DNA of 19,201 bases, taken from the NCBI GenBank assembly GCA_026988195.1, contig JALSLS010000183.1:1-19201 (forward strand), read 5' to 3'. The notes beneath the pieces are model-generated. The model searched no databases and was not told where the DNA came from. It saw only the letters and a list, made by a program, of their open reading frames with translations. Positions 16,021 to 19,201 of this stretch are shown piece after piece. The translations under genes and the position numbers were made by a program. Source of the stretch: Methylomonas sp. GTDB taxonomy: Bacteria; Pseudomonadota; Gammaproteobacteria; Methylococcales; Methylomonadaceae. The first letter of the stretch is position 1. Each line of letters begins with the position of its first letter.

Positions 16021-16054
16021 CAAACCAGGCAACCTTTTAGGATTGTCTGGTTTG
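16021..16054. terminator. Hairpin after deaD, possible terminator
   Basis: CAAACCAGGCAACC (16021-16034) pairs with GGATTGTCTGGTTTG (16040-16054), with one wobble and one bulge, around a short T-rich loop. It begins 10 bp past the deaD stop. No T-run follows the stem on either strand, so an intrinsic terminator is not certain. It may only protect the 3' end of the message. Confidence 0.35.
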
Positions 16055-16063
16055 TAATTGACT

Positions 16064-17830
16064 TTATTCACTAGGCTTATTTTTTCCTCGTCTGGAAGAA
16101 GATCCTATACGCTTCTTGCCTTTTGCTTTCTTAATTAAGGCGGGATCCATTGCAGAAATGTTGAGTTGCTGACCTACAACCCGTACTTTTTTCAATTCTT
16201 GAAAAAGTTCTTTTGGCATGCCTGCAGGAAGCTCAACAGTACTATAACTTTCTTCAATTTTGATTCGAGCAATATGGTCGCCATCTATTCCTGTCTCGTT
16301 AGCAATTGCACCGACGATGTTTCCAGGTTTAACCCCGTGTTCATTCCCCACTTCAATGCGATACAAGTCCATCTTTATATCAGAACTACGACCTCTATTT
16401 CGACTAGGTTTACGGTCATTTCTTTCGCCGCGCTCACCTCGCTCACCGCGTGAGGGAGGGCGTTGGTCGCTACGATCTCTACGAGTGGCTGTTCTTTTAG
16501 GTAGGTCTTTTATAAGTAAAGGAGTGCTACCTTGAGCCATTTTTGCGAGTGCAGCTGCAATATCTTGTGCGGGTACATCGTGCTCTGTTTGAAATTGCTC
16601 AACTAGCTGAGTGTAGAAGCTTAGTTCTTCAGTCGCCAGCATATCTGTAATACGTTGTTTAAAACGAGAAATACGTGCATTATTAATATATTCGGTTGAA
16701 GGGAGTTGCATTTCTTCAACTTTTTTCTTGGTTGCTCTTTCTATATTACCCAGTAGGCGTCTTTCTCTTGGCGAAACAAATAAGATAGCATCGCCAGATC
16801 TTCCTGCGCGACCTGTTCTACCAATACGGTGGATGTAAGATTCAGTGTCGTAAGGAATGTCGTAATTGACAACATGTGTGATACGGTCAACATCAAGTCC
16901 TCTAGCAGCAACGTCGGTAGCAACTAGAATGTCAAGTTTGCTATTTTTTAAGTTATTGATAGATCTTTCACGTAACTGTTGAGACATATCACCATTGATG
17001 GCTGCCGCAGAGTGACCTCGGGCTTCTAGTTTTTCAGCCAATTCAATAGTGGCTGTTTTGGTGCGGACGAAAATAATCATTCCGTCAAATTCTTCAGCTT
17101 CTAGAATACGAGTTAAAGCATCCAGTTTATGAGTGCCACTTACCATCCAGTAACGTTGACGAATATTGTCTGCAGTTTGGGTTTTAACTTTAATGGTAAC
17201 TTGTTCTGGGTTGCTTAAATATTTTTGGGCAATTTTCCGAATAATAGATGGCATAGTGGCAGAAAAAAGCGCAATTTGTCTTTGTTCTGGTATTTGTTCA
17301 AGAATCCACTCGACATCATCAATAAACCCCATGCGTAGCATTTCATCAGCTTCATCAAGCACCAGAGTCTTTAGTTTGTTTAGCTTTAGTGTGCCTTTAC
17401 GCATGTGATCCATAACACGCCCAGGTGTGCCGACAACAACATGAGCGCCACGTCTAAGTTGGCGTAGTTGAATGCTGTAATCTTGTCCACCATAAATAGG
17501 CAATACATGGAACCCGTTAAGTTTTGATGCGTAGCTTTGAAAGGCCTCGGCAACTTGAATGGCTAACTCTCTGGTTGGTGCAAGCACAAGCACTTGAGGG
17601 TCTTTTTGGCTTAGGTCTATATTTGATAATATAGGTAGCGCAAATGCTGCGGTCTTTCCTGTGCCAGTTTGTGCCTGTCCAAGTACGTCTCTACCATCTA
17701 GCATGAAAGGTATAATCTGAGCTTGAATTGGAGAGGGTGTCTCGTAGCCAGCGCTTTCAACGGCTTTTAATACGGGCTCAGAGAGTGCTAAGTCATGGAA
17801 GGAGGGCAGCGAAGAATCATTTTCGGACAT
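16064..17830 (-). CDS. deaD: DEAD-box ATP-dependent RNA helicase, DeaD/CsdA type
   Basis: This 588-residue helicase unwinds structured RNA in ribosome assembly and, in many bacteria, in growth at low temperature. Motifs seen are the Q motif (FHDLALSE...SPIQAQIIP), Walker A AQTGTGKT (53-60), PTREL, DEAD (159-162), SAT (190-192), ARGLD and HRIGRTGRAGRSG. A basic, Arg/Gly/Glu-rich linker (RRDRSDQRPPSRGERGERGE region) leads to the DbpA-type RNA-binding module (DLYRIEVGNEHGVKPGNIVG to VRVVGQQLNISAM) and a Lys/Arg-rich tail. This architecture distinguishes CsdA from RhlB, RhlE and SrmB. I chose ATG 17830 with an AGG 8 nt upstream. An in-frame TTG at 17857 would add nine residues and has poor support. 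The region upstream is AT-rich and fits a long 5' leader, but no specific cold-shock element is recognised. Confidence 0.93.
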   Translation of the reverse strand: MSENDSSLPSFHDLALSEPVLKAVESAGYETPSPIQAQIIPFMLDGRDVLGQAQTGTGKTAAFALPILSNIDLSQKDPQVLVLAPTRELAIQVAEAFQSYASKLNGFHVLPIYGGQDYSIQLRQLRRGAHVVVGTPGRVMDHMRKGTLKLNKLKTLVLDEADEMLRMGFIDDVEWILEQIPEQRQIALFSATMPSIIRKIAQKYLSNPEQVTIKVKTQTADNIRQRYWMVSGTHKLDALTRILEAEEFDGMIIFVRTKTATIELAEKLEARGHSAAAINGDMSQQLRERSINNLKNSKLDILVATDVAARGLDVDRITHVVNYDIPYDTESYIHRIGRTGRAGRSGDAILFVSPRERRLLGNIERATKKKVEEMQLPSTEYINNARISRFKQRITDMLATEELSFYTQLVEQFQTEHDVPAQDIAAALAKMAQGSTPLLIKDLPKRTATRRDRSDQRPPSRGERGERGERNDRKPSRNRGRSSDIKMDLYRIEVGNEHGVKPGNIVGAIANETGIDGDHIARIKIEESYSTVELPAGMPKELFQELKKVRVVGQQLNISAMDPALIKKAKGKKRIGSSSRRGKNKPSE

Positions 17831-18128
17831 AAAATACCTGGATAAAAGAGCGAACAAAAGCTTAAATTAACAGACTATTATACTACAAATAAAATAAAAT
17901 ACTTTGTTTTTATTGTCAGTAATGCTGAATATGTAGCGAGACTACATTATCGTTCCTGGTTACCCATGAGTGAATCCACGTATCTAAAGATTATTGCTGT
18001 TTTAATGAATAATGTAATAGGGGGGATACCTTCTAAACTTAGGAATAGAGTACAAGGCTTTGAAAATAAATTCCAGTTAATGTTATATAACTGATATGTA
18101 CCCTTGATCAATACTTGAAGGAGAGGAT
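17831..18128. other. Divergent intergenic region of deaD and the exonuclease gene
   Basis: This gene-free AT-rich stretch separates two divergent genes and must hold both promoters. I see TACTACAAATAAAATAAAAT near 17880 on the deaD side and TTATATAACTGATATG near 18082-18097 on the exonuclease side. Neither has a convincing -35 partner, so no promoter is called. No tRNA, hairpin terminator or repeat from the families in this window is present. Confidence 0.4.
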
Positions 18129-18206
18129 ATGATTGTCAATTATTGAAAATAGATGGCTATTGTTGGTGGCTTGTTGAGTCAGGAAGCCTTAAAACAAATA
18201 ACTTAG
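18117..18206 (+). promoter_or_regulatory. Leader with two short upstream reading frames
   Basis: The strongest ribosome site in this area, GAAGGAGAGG (18117-18126), precedes ATG 18129, but that frame closes after five codons (MIVNY, stop at 18144-18146). A second short frame in the same phase starts at ATG 18153 and encodes 17 residues (MAIVGGLLSQEALKQIT). Its TAG (18204-18206) overlaps the AGGA used by the exonuclease start at 18215. This layout would let translation of the leader affect initiation at the main gene. It could also be a remnant of an altered N-terminus. Confidence 0.3.
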
Positions 18207-18214
18207 GAATGACT

Positions 18215-18823
18215 ATGTCTAAGGCGAATACTGTTGTTGTCCTGGATTTTGAAACCACAGGGCTATCACCTACTTATGGTGATCGAGCTATTGAAATAGG
18301 TGCCGTACTGATTGAAAATGGAGAAATCAAAGACCGATTCCAAGAACTCATGAATCCAGGGCGACCTATTGATGGTTTTATTGAAAGCTATACTGGAATA
18401 ACAAATGACATGCTCAAGGATGCAAGGCCTTGTAAGGAAGTCATGAGTCAGTTTGCGGGATTCATTGGTGACTATAATCTTGTTGCTCATAATGCTTCAT
18501 TTGATAAACGGTTTTTAGACGCTGAACTTAAAAGAGTATCAAAACAATACACTGGAAAATTTGCTTGTTCAATGTTGCTGTCGAGAAGACTCTACCAAGG
18601 TGCAGCTGATCATAAACTCGCCACCTTAGTCAGATATGCAAAAATCCCTTCAGACGGTAATTTTCATAGAGCCTTATATGACTCTGAAATGACAGCCAAA
18701 TTATGGTTGTCGATGTTAGAACACATCAATAGCCACTATGGTCTTCCATCAATACCATTTACATTAATTCAAAAGCTAAGCAAAACACCGAAACATAAAG
18801 TGAGTCAATACTTGAATAGATAG
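18215..18823 (+). CDS. DEDDh 3'-5' exonuclease (DnaQ/PolC epsilon-like)
   Basis: This 202-residue single-domain exonuclease has Exo I VVLDFETTG with D11 and E13, Exo II LVAHNASFDKRFL with D97, and Exo III FHRALYDSEMT with H151 and D156. That is a complete DEDDh set needing two metal ions. The segment AIEIGAVLIENGEI (25-38) is typical of the epsilon/exonuclease X group. A role in proofreading-like trimming or DNA repair is plausible. It lacks the C-terminal polymerase-binding region of full DnaQ (about 240 residues in E. coli), so the true epsilon subunit is probably another gene. I chose ATG 18215 with AGGA 6 nt upstream. ATG 18209 touches that site, and TTG 18143 would add 24 residues of unrelated sequence. 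Confidence 0.85.
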   Translation: MSKANTVVVLDFETTGLSPTYGDRAIEIGAVLIENGEIKDRFQELMNPGRPIDGFIESYTGITNDMLKDARPCKEVMSQFAGFIGDYNLVAHNASFDKRFLDAELKRVSKQYTGKFACSMLLSRRLYQGAADHKLATLVRYAKIPSDGNFHRALYDSEMTAKLWLSMLEHINSHYGLPSIPFTLIQKLSKTPKHKVSQYLNR

Positions 18824-18914
18824 GCTTATGATTATCTAGATGGAGAAGAATGTACGTTTTGGAAGGCTCGGGATAAGTGGTCAAGTGGTAGAATTCTTAA
18901 CCTATTATTTTCTG

Positions 18915-19135
18915 CTCCCTAAGGAACGAGGATTCAATAATACCCAAGTCTGACTTGTCTTTTGGCCCCATAGGCATGCTAGAAAAACAGTTACGAAGCA
19001 CAGGGATGTGCAAGTGTCACTTGAAGCAGGATGCTGTTTGTGACCGTAGCCCGCTATGCGCCTGTTTTTCTAATACGCCTATGAAGCCAAAACCCTGCGC
19101 CATACTTTCGGGTATTATTAAATTCCTCGTTTGTA
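18915..19135. repeat. Long imperfect hairpin element, copy C (right edge)
   Basis: The outer arms AACGAGGATTCAATAATACCC (18925-18945, with one or two mismatches) and GGGTATTATT-AATTCCTCGTT (19110-19131) face each other. Inside, TTTTGGC--CATAGGC and TAGAAAAACAG pair with CTGTTTTTCTA and GCCTATG--GCCAAAA. The apex has the shared TTACG-AGC ... GTAGC-GCTATGCGCCTG core, but split by about 50 bp of extra sequence (about 18998-19045). It corresponds to the reverse complement of copy A at the left edge. No coding potential is seen here, nor in the bases up to the window end. Confidence 0.6.
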
Positions 19136-19201
19136 TGATTAACCCAGTAACAAAAAACGTGATGAAAAAGTTAAAAACAGGTCTGACACAAAACCAAATC
19201 C

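Noticed and set aside
18870..18910. tRNA-like string GGTCAAGTGGTAGAATTC
   Set aside because: It recalls a D-arm, but no anticodon arm, T-arm or matching acceptor stem follows.
1..19201. CRISPR array, toxin-antitoxin or other defence genes
   Set aside because: No direct-repeat/spacer pattern is present. YjgR is a HerA-like ATPase, but no NurA, Sir2 or other defence partner is adjacent, so a defence system is not supported.

Overview
The window looks like a chromosomal segment of an AT-rich gammaproteobacterium. The evidence is a yaeQ homologue, a YjgR/DUF853 ATPase, a CsdA/DeaD-type helicase with its C-terminal RNA-binding module, and several families of intergenic palindromic repeats. Marine or freshwater gammaproteobacteria of the methanotroph type often carry such repeats, but nothing here fixes the genus, and no RNA gene is visible.

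Layout. Bases 1-1381 hold no gene. They contain a hairpin element at the left edge, a perfect 30-bp REP-like palindrome, and a very AT-rich stretch of about 650 bp with four perfect matches to the DnaA box consensus TTATNCACA. Three of these matches lie within 35 bp, which makes the stretch a candidate replication origin or DnaA-regulated site. Next come a cytosolic 5'-nucleotidase and yaeQ, both on the plus strand and each followed by a different inverted repeat.

Bases 3325-9851 form a compact biosynthetic locus. An acyl carrier protein and an HxxxD (condensation-superfamily) acyltransferase-like protein are read leftward. A flavin-dependent halogenase-like oxidoreductase, a ketosynthase, a hot-dog dehydratase, a ketoreductase and a second ketosynthase are read rightward from the same 133-bp divergent promoter region. 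The order KS-DH-KR-KS matches the apeO-P-Q-R end of aryl polyene (APE) clusters. Together the genes supply one full cycle of condensation, reduction and dehydration on an ACP, which would give an unsaturated (polyene) chain that the HxxxD enzyme could pass to an acceptor. The starter-activating ligase, enoyl reductase, thioesterase, LolA-like carrier and exporter of complete APE loci are absent from the window.

Bases 9852-10245 are gene-free and hold a second REP copy interrupted by a 161-bp MITE-like palindrome that appears to have inserted at a TA dinucleotide. A leftward two-gene signalling operon follows: a membrane hybrid histidine kinase and a REC-EAL response regulator predicted to degrade cyclic di-GMP. 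The YjgR/HerA-like ATPase is divergent from it. A third REP copy separates YjgR from the convergent deaD gene. The last gene is a DEDDh 3'-5' exonuclease, preceded by an unusual leader with two tiny reading frames. The right edge carries a long imperfect hairpin related to the element at position 1 but in the opposite orientation.
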